64,000 bases of DNA from Janthinobacterium sp. 67 (GCF_002797895.1 NZ_PGES01000001.1:3534001-3598000); one strand, 5' to 3'. Counted from the stretch's first letter, positions 8,745 through 18,373 are shown. Program-made: numbers and translations. The notes: a model not told the origin generated them from the letters alone.

Positions 8745-9890
8745 ATGAAGACCATGCCATGGCGCGACTTCTTCGCCCTCGTCGTCAGCATCGGCGTGGT
8801 GGGCCTGGGCCTGGGCGCCACCATGCCGCTCACCGCCCTGACCCTGCACCAGCGCGGTGTCGGCACGGACATCATCGGCATGATCACGGCCGTCAGCGCC
8901 CTCGGCATCCTGGCCGCCTCGCCATTCGTCTCGGGCTGGGTGGGACGTTTCGGCGCGCGCGCCACCATGCTGGGCGCCGTGTGGGTGGCCTCGCTGGCGA
9001 CGATCGCCATGCAGTGTACCGACCACCTGCTGGCATGGAGCGTGCTGCGCTTCCTGTTCGGCGGCGCCATGGGCGTGCTGTTTACCATCGGCGAAGCGTG
9101 GGTGAACCGGCTGGCGCCCGACAATTCCCGGGGGCGCGTGGTGGCCATGTACACCACCAGCTTTACCTTTTTCCAGCTGATCGGCCCCGCCCTCGTGGCG
9201 CTGTTCAACGACAAGATCAGCTGGAGTTTCGCCGCCTGCGGCCTGCTGTTCTTGCTGGCCGTGCCGGGATTGATGCTGATCTCGAACAGCGGCCCGGAAA
9301 GGGAGCCGGAAGAACACGGCGTGAAATGGACCCTGATCCTGCCGCGCATGCCGATGATCGTGCTGGGCGCCGCCTTCTTCGCCCTGTTCGATACGCTGGC
9401 ATTGAGCTTGCTGCCGCTGTACGCGATGGAACACGGCATCGGCACGGACCTGGCGCTGCTGTCGGCCACCGTGGTGCTGGTGGGCGACACGGGCCTGCAA
9501 TTCGCGCTGGGCTGGATGGCCGACCGCTACGGCCGCGCCAAAGTCCACGCGGGCTGCGGCGTGGCCGTCTGCCTGCTGCTGCCGCTGCTGCCGTTTGCCG
9601 TCGGCACGCCATGGCTGTGGTGGACCTTGCTGCTGTTGCTGGGCGCGGCGGCGGGCGGCATCTACATGCTGGCGCTGGTGGCCTGCGGCGAACGGTTTAC
9701 GGGCCTGTCGCTGACCAGCGCCAGCGCCATCGTCAACGCCACCTGGGGCGTGACCAGCGGCGGCGGCCCCCTGCTGACGGGGGTCCTGATGCAATCGGTG
9801 GGCGTGAACGCCCTGCCGGCCGTGATGTGGGTGTGCGCCGCCATTTTCGTCGGCAGCGCCGTGTGGGAACGCAGGAAGGGAATCGTGTAG
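8745..9890 (+). CDS. MFS transporter (YcaD-like, about 12 TM)
   Basis: Major facilitator superfamily permease of 381 aa with about twelve hydrophobic helices in two halves and a central loop near residues 180-195 (SGPEREPEEHG). The N-half loop WVGRFGARATM and the C-half WMADRYGRAKV match the MFS A-loop (GxxxDRxGRR) pattern, most like the YcaD/sugar-efflux subgroup. The ATG at 8745 has GAGAGGGCGG upstream. Substrate unknown; it is divergent from the polyamine genes but nothing in the sequence ties it to polyamines. It is followed by a palindromic repeat that could also terminate transcription. Confidence 0.82.
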   Translation: MKTMPWRDFFALVVSIGVVGLGLGATMPLTALTLHQRGVGTDIIGMITAVSALGILAASPFVSGWVGRFGARATMLGAVWVASLATIAMQCTDHLLAWSVLRFLFGGAMGVLFTIGEAWVNRLAPDNSRGRVVAMYTTSFTFFQLIGPALVALFNDKISWSFAACGLLFLLAVPGLMLISNSGPEREPEEHGVKWTLILPRMPMIVLGAAFFALFDTLALSLLPLYAMEHGIGTDLALLSATVVLVGDTGLQFALGWMADRYGRAKVHAGCGVAVCLLLPLLPFAVGTPWLWWTLLLLLGAAAGGIYMLALVACGERFTGLSLTSASAIVNATWGVTSGGGPLLTGVLMQSVGVNALPAVMWVCAAIFVGSAVWERRKGIV

Positions 9891-9915
9891 CCCAGCAGAT
9901 CGAGCCTTCAATTCC

Positions 9916-9942
9916 GGGGTCAGACCCGCCGGGTCTGACCCC
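9916..9942. repeat. Interspersed palindrome, GGGGTC family, copy 2
   Basis: Arms GGGGTCAGACCC (9916-9927) and GGGTCTGACCCC (9931-9942) around GCC. It lies between the convergent MFS and anti-sigma genes, so it may also act as a bidirectional stem-loop. Same family as 4721-4747 and 27531-27599. Confidence 0.8.
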
Positions 9943-9980
9943 AGCTCTTTGCCTGCGGGTTAAGGCAGCGCATCAACTCG

Positions 9981-10793
9981 CTATTGCTTCTGCTTTTCCA
10001 GCCGCTGCCGCAGTTCCTCGGCCACCGGATAGTCGGGATAGGCCTGCCTGAACGCCGTCCACTCCTCGTGCGCCAAGGTGCCCTCGCCCGCCTTGAGCAG
10101 GGCGTCGATCTTCACCAGCCACACGCCAGCGTCGAGTTTTGCGGGCGGCGGTAGCGGCGCGGAGCGGGCCGCGACCGGGACGGGCGCCTGGCGCTGCATA
10201 CTGGACTCGGCCTGCATGGCCGCTTGCTGCTCCATCGCCTGGCTCATCGCCGTGGCAGGCGCCGGTGGGGGCGGCGGTGCTGGCGGCGCCGGTGGCGCCA
10301 CTGCTATCGTCTGCGGCGCGGGAAACGAGGCTGGCGCCGGCGGCGCTGGCTTGGCTGCCATTTTGGCCATGGCGCGCGGCGCTGGCGCAGCCGACGGCGG
10401 TGGCGCAGGCGCAGCGGCCGTTGCGGCAACAGGTGCGGTGGCAGGCGCGGACATCACCTCCTGCGTGACCGGCTCCCCCACCACGGGAAATTGCGCCGGC
10501 TTCGAACCGAACCAGTCCACGCCAATCAGATTCACCGTCAGCAGCACGGCCGCGGCCAGTCCCAGCGGAACGCGCCAGCGCTGCAGGTAGTCCGGCGATT
10601 TCTTGGCCGGCAAGGTACGCAGCGCGCCATCGGCGCTATCGTTCGCGGCTACCGGTTTTTGCAAGGCTTTTTCCGCATCCGCCAGAATGGCCGCATCGAG
10701 GGCGCTGGAAGGCGCGGGCTGCGGCAGGCTGGCCAGCAGCGCGTTCAATTCCTCGTCATTCGGTTCGTGGTTATCTTGATCGTGCGTATTCAT
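9981..10793 (-). CDS. Putative membrane-anchored anti-sigma factor with Ala/Pro-rich periplasmic region
   Basis: 270 aa: a short acidic N-terminal cytoplasmic part (EELNALLASLPQP, then ALDAAILADAEKAL), one TM at about 72-95 (VPLGLAAAVLLTVNLIGV), a long Ala/Pro-rich linker (about 110-225) and a C-terminal segment (LDAGVWLVKIDALLKAGEGTLA) predicted helical. No HxxxCxxC zinc anti-sigma motif is seen. The start overlaps the stop of the ECF sigma gene by 4 bp, the usual sigma/anti-sigma coupling, and this is the main reason for the call. The G+C-rich repeats of the linker make this region unusually low in complexity. Confidence 0.72.
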   Translation of the reverse strand: MNTHDQDNHEPNDEELNALLASLPQPAPSSALDAAILADAEKALQKPVAANDSADGALRTLPAKKSPDYLQRWRVPLGLAAAVLLTVNLIGVDWFGSKPAQFPVVGEPVTQEVMSAPATAPVAATAAAPAPPPSAAPAPRAMAKMAAKPAPPAPASFPAPQTIAVAPPAPPAPPPPPAPATAMSQAMEQQAAMQAESSMQRQAPVPVAARSAPLPPPAKLDAGVWLVKIDALLKAGEGTLAHEEWTAFRQAYPDYPVAEELRQRLEKQKQ

Positions 10794-11356
10794 GCCTGTC
10801 CTCCCGCGCTAGCGGCGCTGTCCAAGCCCGCGCGCAATTTCTGCATGGCGTAGCGCAGCCGGCTCTTGACGGTTTCCGCTTCCGCCCCCGTCACCACGGC
10901 GATCTCGAGGATGCTCATGCCGCTGAACTGCTGCAGCACCAGCGCTTCCTTCTGCTCCACCGGCAGCGCGGCGATGGCCGCATGCAGCAGCGCGTGCTGC
11001 TGTTTCTGCTCCAGCGACTGCGGCGGCGATGCGCCCTCGTCCGCCAGTTCGCCCGCGTCATCGTGTTCCTGTCCTTCCCGCTGGCGCAGCAGGTCGATCA
11101 GGCGGTTGCGCGCGATCTGGTACAGATAGGTGCGGAATGCCGCTTGCGGCTGATAGCCGGCACGCGCCGCGTGCAGGCTGGCCCACGCATCCTGCACGAT
11201 CTCGTCCACCCACGCGCGGCGCGGCGAACGCCAGGCCACGAAGCGGTACAGGCCCTGGCTATGGCGCCGGTACAGTTCACGAAACGACGGCAGGTCGCCG
11301 GCGCTGTAGCGCAGCATCAGGTCTTCATCCGTCGCGGTAATGAGGGTGTCGGGCAT
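10790..11356 (-). CDS. ECF-type RNA polymerase sigma factor
   Basis: 188-aa sigma-70 family protein of the extracytoplasmic function class. Region 2 spans about 10-80 (ELYRRHSQGLYRFVAWRS, then WVDEIVQDAWASLHAA, then FRTYLYQIARNRLIDLLRQ); region 4 spans about 120-175 (LPVEQKEALVLQQFSGMSILEIAVVTGAEAETVKSRL, the helix-turn-helix). The start at 11356 (MPDTLI) is chosen because upstream codons carry no sigma similarity. It overlaps the anti-sigma gene by 4 bp and lies 49 bp after the beta-propeller gene, so the three probably form one operon. Confidence 0.88.
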   Translation of the reverse strand: MPDTLITATDEDLMLRYSAGDLPSFRELYRRHSQGLYRFVAWRSPRRAWVDEIVQDAWASLHAARAGYQPQAAFRTYLYQIARNRLIDLLRQREGQEHDDAGELADEGASPPQSLEQKQQHALLHAAIAALPVEQKEALVLQQFSGMSILEIAVVTGAEAETVKSRLRYAMQKLRAGLDSAASAGGQA

Positions 11357-11405
11357 GCGGAGCAGTGTAGCCGAACTGCGCGGCAGCGGCAATTTCACTG
11401 CGCCA

Positions 11406-13304
11406 TCAACGTGCAGTGGGCGCATAGCTGATGCGGCGTACTTCGCGGATCTGTCCATCCCTGAGCGCCCCTTCCACCAGTTCGTAGCCGAGCAGGGCGA
11501 AGACCCGGCCCTGCAGGAACAGGGGCCGCGCATTGCCATACCAGTCCACGCAGGACGCGCGGCAGCCGTCATCCGGCGCCTGGCCCGGCCGCGCGGCCAG
11601 CGCCCCCAGTTCCGTCAATGTCAAACCGCTGTTGCGCAGGTACAGGACGGAGGCGGATGACTTGTTAAGGCCACGCCGCTCGTCCGCGCCCAGGATGGGC
11701 AAGCCGATCATGCCCTCGCTGGCCGCTTGCGGCTTGTAGAAAAAGCCGTGGCTGCGCGACTCGCCCTGCGCCGCGTCGGCGCGGATGTAGCGCGTGGCGA
11801 TCGCCGCCTGCGTCCCCAGGCCGATGGTGCTGAAGTGCAGATCCCTGCCCTGCGCGCCGATCACCACGGCGTCATTGCCCAGCGCCTCGATGCGCTCCAC
11901 GCCATGCGGCAGGGACAAGGCTTGCACGCTGCCCGCATCGGCCCAGCGCACGGCGTACAGGGGCTGGCGCGGCCAGGCCTGGTCCGCCTTGCGGCGTCCG
12001 GCATTGCCCGGATTGCCGTACAACAGATAGGACCCCACGTAGCGGTTCTGCAAGCCGTAGCCGCCGCCGCCGGGCAGCGCCTTGTAGCTGCTGGCGGGCG
12101 CGCTGTCGCGGCCATCGGAAAACGAGGCCAATGGCACGCGCAGCAAGGCCATGTCGCCGCGCCCCCGCGCGCCATCCCACATGGCGTCGCCCTGGCCTTC
12201 GGCGCGCAGCAGCACGTTCAGGTGGCCATCGCTGCTTTCCAGGAACGAGAACTGGTCGACGGGCGCGCCGGCCACCTTCAGGGCGCTGGGCGCGCCGCCA
12301 TCGAGGGGAATGCGGAATACGCCCGAGTCGCTGCCGCGGCGCGTCGTCCACACGAAAACGGATTCGCCCGACACATAGAACACGCGGCCCTGCGGCCCCA
12401 TGACGGCCGTCGCTTCGCAGCGCATGTCGCGCTGCGCCAGGTCGCACACGGTGACCGTGTGCAGGGTCAGGCCGAAGCCCGTTTCGGGTTCTTCATCGGT
12501 GCGGTAGATGCGCGTGGCCGGGGCGATGCGCTTGAAGTCGGATGGCACGGCGTCAGGACGCCAGCGGCGCAGCGCGGGGAAGCCGCCGAACGGGTCGCCT
12601 CGGCGCAGGTTCAGCGACAGGGGCGAGTAAAACACCAGTTTGCCGCCGACCAGGCGGCTCGCGTAATTGCGCGAGGAATAATAATCGTTGGAGCGCAAAT
12701 GATACGTGGAACGGTAGGCCAGCTTGCCGTCCCCATTGACGTCGAACAGGCCGATCTCCGTGCCGCCACGGCTGTAGCTGTAGCCGATCACCACCACCGT
12801 GTCGCCATCGATCAGCATCTCGTCATACCAGCTGCCGGACGGGTCGCTGCCCGGCGCGAACGCGTCGAGCGTAGACACGGGCTGCAAGGCGTTGCCGCCC
12901 ACCTGCACGGTGAACAGCTTGCCGCGCCGGAGCATCACCAGGTGCTTGCCATGCAGCTTGACGATGCCGCCTTCGTCCACGCCCGCCGTCTGCACATTGG
13001 TGACGGATTCCGCAGCTTCTGCCGATGGCGCGGGGACAGCCTTGGCCGCCATCGGCGCGGGAGGAACGGGAGGAGCGGGAGGAGCCGCCATGGACTGCGC
13101 CGAATACTGCGCCGTGGCGCGCTGCAGTTTTTGCTGCCGCAGCAGCAACGCCTCCTGGCGCGCCTGCAACTGCTGCAGGTAGCTGCTCAAGGCTTGCTCG
13201 CTGGCGAACGGCGCCAGGGTCTTGCGCGGCGCCGTGCCGGCGGCGTGGCTGCCTGCCGACAGCAGCAGGGACAGTATCAATGTGATCTTGCAGGCGCTGG
13301 ACAT
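11406..13304 (-). CDS. Secreted beta-propeller domain protein
   Basis: 632-aa exported protein. It has an N-terminal signal peptide (MSSACKITLILSLLLSAGSHA), a coiled Gln/Arg-rich stretch (about 30-65), a Pro/Ala linker (about 68-90), then a long C-terminal region with repeated beta-strand blades (VQTAGVDEGGIVKLHGKHLV, VFYVSGESVFVWTTRRG) typical of the C-terminal beta-propeller family. VQTAGVDEGGIVK is the characteristic opening motif of that family. Start 13304 is preferred because GGAGAAG precedes it; an in-frame ATG 30 bp upstream lacks this. It precedes the sigma/anti-sigma pair and may be its envelope sensor or its target; the role is unknown. Confidence 0.78.
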   Translation of the reverse strand: MSSACKITLILSLLLSAGSHAAGTAPRKTLAPFASEQALSSYLQQLQARQEALLLRQQKLQRATAQYSAQSMAAPPAPPVPPAPMAAKAVPAPSAEAAESVTNVQTAGVDEGGIVKLHGKHLVMLRRGKLFTVQVGGNALQPVSTLDAFAPGSDPSGSWYDEMLIDGDTVVVIGYSYSRGGTEIGLFDVNGDGKLAYRSTYHLRSNDYYSSRNYASRLVGGKLVFYSPLSLNLRRGDPFGGFPALRRWRPDAVPSDFKRIAPATRIYRTDEEPETGFGLTLHTVTVCDLAQRDMRCEATAVMGPQGRVFYVSGESVFVWTTRRGSDSGVFRIPLDGGAPSALKVAGAPVDQFSFLESSDGHLNVLLRAEGQGDAMWDGARGRGDMALLRVPLASFSDGRDSAPASSYKALPGGGGYGLQNRYVGSYLLYGNPGNAGRRKADQAWPRQPLYAVRWADAGSVQALSLPHGVERIEALGNDAVVIGAQGRDLHFSTIGLGTQAAIATRYIRADAAQGESRSHGFFYKPQAASEGMIGLPILGADERRGLNKSSASVLYLRNSGLTLTELGALAARPGQAPDDGCRASCVDWYGNARPLFLQGRVFALLGYELVEGALRDGQIREVRRISYAPTAR

Positions 13305-13400
13305 CGCTTCTTCTCCGGTTGGCTGGGGTGTCAACCATGAAACGCGGCAGCGCAGAAAAAGGGGTTAAGCGCGCGTGAAAATATTCACGCGGCTGCTGCC

Positions 13401-14024
13401 TTACTCAAAACCCCGTATGCGGTCGCCATTGAAATTCGGCAGCCGCCATTCAAAATGCAAGGCCAGGAAGCGGAACAGGAAACCGGCGCCGATGGACGCC
13501 AGTTGCGCCACCGCGCTGTCGACCCTGAAGTGCAGCAGGCCGACATACAGGGCGCCCGTGAACAGGGCCACGGTGGCATACACTTCGCGCTGCAGCACGA
13601 GGGGAATCTGGTTGCACAGGATATCGCGCAGCAGGCCGCCGAAGACGCCCGTGATCATCCCCGCCAGCACGACGATGGCAGGATGCATCTTGGCCGACAT
13701 GGCGATGTCGCAGCCGATCACGCAAAACGCCACCAGACCCAGTCCGTCGACCAGCAAAAAGATGGCGCGCAGATGGTGCAGATAGCGGGCGACGAAGGCC
13801 GTCACGATGGCCGCGCCGATGGTAAACAGCAGGTATTCGGGATGCGCAATCCAGCCCAGCGGATAGTGACCCAGCAGCACGTCGCGCACGGTGCCGCCGC
13901 CGAGCGCCGTGACGGTGCCGATCATGCAGATGCCGAACAAATCCATGCCGCGCCGCATGCCCATGATGGCGCCGGACATCGCTTCGGCGACGATCGCCAC
14001 CAGGTAAATCGTATATAACAGCAT
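13401..14024 (-). CDS. Trimeric intracellular cation (TRIC) channel family protein, YicG type
   Basis: 207-aa inner-membrane protein with seven hydrophobic segments formed by two copies of the UPF0126/TRIC repeat. Glycine-rich signatures GGGTVRDVLLGHYPLGWI (first repeat) and GGLLRDILCNQIPLVL (second repeat) are diagnostic. Bacterial TRIC proteins conduct K+/Na+; the physiological role here is unknown. It starts 4 bp after the PBP gene stop, so it is probably co-transcribed with it. Confidence 0.9.
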   Translation of the reverse strand: MLLYTIYLVAIVAEAMSGAIMGMRRGMDLFGICMIGTVTALGGGTVRDVLLGHYPLGWIAHPEYLLFTIGAAIVTAFVARYLHHLRAIFLLVDGLGLVAFCVIGCDIAMSAKMHPAIVVLAGMITGVFGGLLRDILCNQIPLVLQREVYATVALFTGALYVGLLHFRVDSAVAQLASIGAGFLFRFLALHFEWRLPNFNGDRIRGFE

Positions 14025-14028
14025 GGTC

Positions 14029-16458
14029 TTACTCTTCCGAAAATGATTTGAGAATTTGTTCGCGTTCGCGCGCTTCGCTCAGGGTGCGCGCTTCGTTCGT
14101 ACCCGTGCCGGAGCCGCCATCGCCGGCGTCACCGCGCGCCATGCGCGTATCCGCACCGCCGCTGCCGCAGCCGACGCTGCTGTGGATAAAGGCGAAGTTA
14201 TCCTTCAGGCAGTCGCCGGCCAGGTATTCGGCATACACGTAATCGCCATCGAGCAGGGCCAGGCCTGGCGGTTCGGCCAATACCTGCTCGCGGCGACCCT
14301 GCACGGCCACCTGCATGTAGTCGCGCCAGACGGGCAGCGCCAGGGTGCCGCCGGTGGCGTTGCCCAGGCTTTTCGGCTGGTCGTAGCCGAGCCAGACGAC
14401 GGAGACGAGGCCCGAGGAATAGCCGGCGAACCAGGCGTCGTACGCGTTATTGGATGTCCCCGTCTTGCCGGCCGCGTCGCCGCGCCCCAGCGCCAGCGCG
14501 CCGCGGCCCGTGCCGCTCTTGACGACGTCGCGCAGCATGCTGTCCATGACGTAGGCGTTGCGCGTGGAGATCACTTGCGTACCCGGCGCCGGCTCGCCCT
14601 TGGCGCGTGGCGCCGCATCGCTGAACAGCACTTCTCCGCTGCGGCTGCGCACTTCCTTGATCAGTTTCGGCGGCATCTGCATGCCCCCATTGGCGAACAC
14701 GGCATACGATTGCGCCAGCTGCAGCGGCGTGACGGCGCCCGCGCCCAGCGCCAGCGGCAGGGACACGGGATTGCGCGCGCCCTCGAAGCCGAAGCGCGTG
14801 GCGTAGTGCTGCACGTAGCCAGGGCCGGCCGCCTGCATCAGGCTGACGGCCACCAGGTTTTTCGAGCGCACGAGGCCACGCCGCACGCTGATGAAACCTT
14901 CATAGTTGTTGCCGTAATTGCGCGGGCGCCAGGGCCGTGCGCCCGTTTCCTGCGGCAGCAGCAGGCGCTGCGTGTCGTCGACGGCCGTGCCGGGAAAATA
15001 TCCCTTCTCCAGCGCCGCCGAATACACGAAGGGCTTGAAGCTGGAGCCGGGCTGGCGGTAGGCCTGCATGGCATGGTTGTAGTGGTTGCGGTAGAAGTCA
15101 AAGCCGCCCGCCATGGCGACGATCTCGCCGCTGTGGGCCTCGACGGAAATGAGCGCGCCTTCCATCTCGGGCAGCTGGCTCACCAGCCAGCCCTTTTTCG
15201 CCGCGTCGCGCACCACGCGGATCACGCTGCCCTCGGCGATGGCGCGCTTGCCATCCCAGGCCAGCTTGCCGCCCAGGCGCGCTTCCGATGCCGCCAGCAC
15301 GATCTCGTCGCCATTGCGCAGCTGCGCCGTCACCTGGCGCTTGCCGGCCGTATCGACCTTGCGCACGAGGGCGGCGCGCAGTTCTCCGCTGTCCGGGTAT
15401 GGGGCCAGCTGGCGCGCCACGCTGTCTTCGGAGGCGGCCAGGCGCGCTTCCGGTCCACGGTAGCCGCGCCGCGCCTGCGCATTCAACAGCCCATCGCGCA
15501 GCGACTTGTCGGCCGCCCGCTGCGGCGCCATGCGAATGGTCGTCGTCACGTCCAGGCCCATGCTGTAGGCGCCTTCGGGATAGCCTTGCAGGATCAGCTG
15601 GCGCGCTTCCTCGACCGCATACGCGGCCGCGTGCACGGAGCTGTTGCGGTCCTTGTTCAGGGCCAGCTTTTCCGCCACGGCCGCGTCGTATTCGGCTGGC
15701 GTGATGTAGCCGAGTTCGCGCATGCGCTGCAGGATGTAGTGCTGGCGCACGGTGGCGCGCTGGGGATTGGCGACAGGGTTGTAGGCCGATGGCGCTTTCG
15801 GCAAGCCGGCCAGCATGGCCGCTTCGGCGATGCTGACGTCGGCCAGCGGCTTGTCGAAATAAATGTTCGAGGCGGCGGAAAAGCCGTAGGAACGCTCGCC
15901 CAGGTAAATCTGGTTCATATACAGTTCCAGCAGCTTGTCCTTGCCGTAGTGCTGCTCCAGCTTGTAGGCGAGCAGCATCTCCGTCAGTTTGCGCTGCACG
16001 GTCTTTTCGCGCGAGAGGAAAAAGTCGCGCGCCACCTGCATGGTGATGGTGCTGGCACCCTGCGCATGGTGGCCCGTGACGACGTTGGCCAGGGTCGCGC
16101 GCGTCAAGCCATAGAAATCGACGGCGCCATGCTCGTAGAAACGCGCATCCTCGATGGCCAGCAAGGCCTGGCGCATGCGCAGCGGGATCTCCTTCAAGGG
16201 CAGAAATTCGCGGCGCTCCTCGCCGTATTCGGCCAGCAGCTCGCCTTCGCTCGAGAAAATGCGCAGCGGCAGCGCGGGCTTGTACTGGGCCAGGTGTTCG
16301 ACGGCCGGCAAATCCTGCCACGCCTGGCGCAGCCACCAGCCGCCCGCCAGCGCGGCGGCCATGCCCAGGCCCAGGGTCAATCCCAGGCCGAATTTCAGAT
16401 TGCGCGCCAGCTTGGACTGGGGCTTGCGGGTGCTGCTGTCGTTCGCTTGTGCTTCCAT
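14029..16458 (-). CDS. mrcA: Class A penicillin-binding protein 1A (transglycosylase/transpeptidase)
   Basis: Bifunctional peptidoglycan synthase, about 809 aa from the start chosen here. N-terminal TM anchor (about 22-45), glycosyltransferase domain (about 70-250) with EDARFYEHGAVD, the QGASTITMQVARDFFL motif and RKLTEMLLAYKLE, then a transpeptidase domain with the active-site Ser in GSSFKPFVYSAALE, an SKN motif (RSKNLVAVS) and KTGTSNNAYDAW. The C-terminus (TRMARGDAGDGGSGTG) is low complexity. The ATG at 16458 has AGGA upstream; an in-frame ATG 69 bp earlier lacks a site. It is divergent from the ArgP-like regulator. Confidence 0.92.
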   Translation of the reverse strand: MEAQANDSSTRKPQSKLARNLKFGLGLTLGLGMAAALAGGWWLRQAWQDLPAVEHLAQYKPALPLRIFSSEGELLAEYGEERREFLPLKEIPLRMRQALLAIEDARFYEHGAVDFYGLTRATLANVVTGHHAQGASTITMQVARDFFLSREKTVQRKLTEMLLAYKLEQHYGKDKLLELYMNQIYLGERSYGFSAASNIYFDKPLADVSIAEAAMLAGLPKAPSAYNPVANPQRATVRQHYILQRMRELGYITPAEYDAAVAEKLALNKDRNSSVHAAAYAVEEARQLILQGYPEGAYSMGLDVTTTIRMAPQRAADKSLRDGLLNAQARRGYRGPEARLAASEDSVARQLAPYPDSGELRAALVRKVDTAGKRQVTAQLRNGDEIVLAASEARLGGKLAWDGKRAIAEGSVIRVVRDAAKKGWLVSQLPEMEGALISVEAHSGEIVAMAGGFDFYRNHYNHAMQAYRQPGSSFKPFVYSAALEKGYFPGTAVDDTQRLLLPQETGARPWRPRNYGNNYEGFISVRRGLVRSKNLVAVSLMQAAGPGYVQHYATRFGFEGARNPVSLPLALGAGAVTPLQLAQSYAVFANGGMQMPPKLIKEVRSRSGEVLFSDAAPRAKGEPAPGTQVISTRNAYVMDSMLRDVVKSGTGRGALALGRGDAAGKTGTSNNAYDAWFAGYSSGLVSVVWLGYDQPKSLGNATGGTLALPVWRDYMQVAVQGRREQVLAEPPGLALLDGDYVYAEYLAGDCLKDNFAFIHSSVGCGSGGADTRMARGDAGDGGSGTGTNEARTLSEAREREQILKSFSEE

Positions 16459-16600
16459 GGTGGTATTCCTTGCTGCCAGGAGGCCGCGCGCTGGCGCGCG
16501 GCACTCCATCAAAGAGACATTGTGCACTGCAACACACTCATCCTTATGAAAAGTAAGTATTATTTAGTATTGATAAATTTTTCTTATGCAGGCGATGATC

Positions 16601-17488
16601 ATGGATCTCAATCCCAAACATACGGAAGCGTTTCGCGCCGTCGTTGAAACGGGTAGCTTCGAGCAGGCGGCGCTGCGGCTGCACCTGACCTCCCCCGCCA
16701 TTTCCCAGCGGGTGCGGGCGCTGGAAAGCCAGCTGGGCAATGCCCTGATCGTGCGCAGCCGACCGGCGCGCGCCACGCGCATGGGGCAGCGGCTGATGCA
16801 GTACCTGAAACGGGCCAAGCTGCTGGAAGCGGACTTGCAGGCGGAACTGGCCGTGCAGCAGGATGCCCCGCTGACCCTGGTGCTGGCGCTGAACGCGGAC
16901 TCGATGGGCACCTGGTTCTTCCCCGCCCTGTCCGAGGTGCTGATACGCGAGCGCGTGCTGCTGGACCTGACCGTGGAAGACCAGGACCACACGTATACCT
17001 TGCTGGAAACGGGCATGGCGATCGGCTGCATCAGCACGGAAGCCAAGCCCATGCGCGGCTGCACGGCCGAGCCGCTGGGCGTGATGCGCTACTGGCTGGT
17101 GGCCACGCCCGCGTTCCGCCAGCAGTGGTTTGCGCACGGCCTGACGCGCAAGGCGGCGCGCACGGCGCCCGTCGTCGCCTACACGCGCAAGGACACCCTG
17201 CAATCGTCGTTCCTGCAAGAGGCGCTGGGGCTGCCCGAAGGGGCCTACCCCTGTCATTACGTGCCGGGCGCCACCTCGCACTTCAACGCCATCCGCTACG
17301 GCCTCGGCTACGGCATGGTGCCCGAGCTGCTGCTGAAAGCGAATACGGATGGCGAGCTGGTGGAAATGCTCACGCCCAAGACTCCGGCCGACGTGGCCCT
17401 GTACTGGCATACGTGGAAGGTGCAGTCGCCGCGCATGGAGCAGTTGTCGCGGCAAATCATCGCGGCGGCGCGCAGCATGCTGAAATAA
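16601..17488 (+). CDS. argP: LysR-family regulator, ArgP/IciA subgroup
   Basis: About 295 aa. N-terminal winged HTH (about 5-65: AFRAVVETGSFEQAALRLHLTSPAISQRVRALESQLG) and a C-terminal substrate-binding domain (about 88-290). The sequence HTEAFRAVVETGSFEQAA and the SRPARATRMGQRL wing region resemble ArgP, which controls arginine/lysine export or uptake. Three in-frame ATGs lie at 16586, 16595 and 16601; the last has AGG 8 bases upstream and matches the usual family N-terminus. No lysE-type exporter is adjacent, so the target is not shown here. Confidence 0.82.
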   Translation: MDLNPKHTEAFRAVVETGSFEQAALRLHLTSPAISQRVRALESQLGNALIVRSRPARATRMGQRLMQYLKRAKLLEADLQAELAVQQDAPLTLVLALNADSMGTWFFPALSEVLIRERVLLDLTVEDQDHTYTLLETGMAIGCISTEAKPMRGCTAEPLGVMRYWLVATPAFRQQWFAHGLTRKAARTAPVVAYTRKDTLQSSFLQEALGLPEGAYPCHYVPGATSHFNAIRYGLGYGMVPELLLKANTDGELVEMLTPKTPADVALYWHTWKVQSPRMEQLSRQIIAAARSMLK

Positions 17489-17500
17489 TTATCGTGACAA

Positions 17501-18373
17501 CTACCGTTGCATGCCCCAGCGCTTCAGAGTCACGCGTTCCAAAGTGCGGAAGCCAAGGTTTTCCACGATTAAACCGATGACGATGACGGCGGCCAGACCC
17601 GCAAACACCTTGTCCGTGTACAGCTCGTTGCGATTCTGGAAAATGTACCAGCCCAGGCCGCCCTGCCCCGACGTCGTGCCGAACACCAGCTCGGCCGCGA
17701 TCAGGGTGCGCCAGGCAAACGCCCAGCCTATCTTCAAGCCCGAGACGATGGAAGGCAAGGCGCCCGGCACGAGGATGTGCAGCACCAGGCGCAAGCCGGT
17801 CAAGCCGTAATTGCGGCCCGCCATGCGCAGGGTCTCGGGCACGCCCTGAAAGCCTGCATACGTGTTCAGGGCGAGCGGCCACATGACGGAATGGACGATG
17901 ACGAAGATCAGGCTGGCGCGCCCCAGGCCGAACCACAGCAAAGCCAGCGGCAGCAGGGCAATCGCCGGCAAGGGATTGAGCATGGCCGTCAGGGTTTCCA
18001 GCAGATCGCGCCCGATACGGCTGGACACGGCCAGCAAGGTCAGCACGAAGGCGGCCAGCACGCCCACCGCATAGCCCTGCAGCAAGACGACGAGGGAGGC
18101 GGCTGTGCGCGTGAGCAATTCACCGCTGGCGATGCCGCCGATAAACGCCTGCGCCGTCTGCAGAAAACTGGGCAACAACAAATCGTTCTGCGTCCAGCGC
18201 GCCGCGCCTTCCCACAGCAGGGCCAGGCTGAACAAAATCAGCACCTTGCGCCACAGCGCGTGCTGGCTCACACGCTGCCAGCGCGACAGCGGCTGCTCGA
18301 CGGTGACGCCGGCCGGCGGCGGCGCCGCATACACGAATTCCTGGCGGATAGGCGGCTCCAGCAGCGCACTCAT
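17501..18373 (-). CDS. ssuC: ABC transporter permease, SsuC/TauC type
   Basis: 290-aa inner-membrane permease of a nitrate/sulfonate/taurine-type importer. Six predicted TM helices; the EAA-loop region is VPETLRMAGRNYGLTGLRLVLHILVPGALPSIVSGLKIGW. The start at 18373 overlaps the ATPase stop by 4 bp (ATGA). Last gene of a tauD-ssuA-ssuB-ssuC-like minus-strand unit. Substrate class is inferred from the adjacent dioxygenase. Confidence 0.88.
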   Translation of the reverse strand: MSALLEPPIRQEFVYAAPPPAGVTVEQPLSRWQRVSQHALWRKVLILFSLALLWEGAARWTQNDLLLPSFLQTAQAFIGGIASGELLTRTAASLVVLLQGYAVGVLAAFVLTLLAVSSRIGRDLLETLTAMLNPLPAIALLPLALLWFGLGRASLIFVIVHSVMWPLALNTYAGFQGVPETLRMAGRNYGLTGLRLVLHILVPGALPSIVSGLKIGWAFAWRTLIAAELVFGTTSGQGGLGWYIFQNRNELYTDKVFAGLAAVIVIGLIVENLGFRTLERVTLKRWGMQR

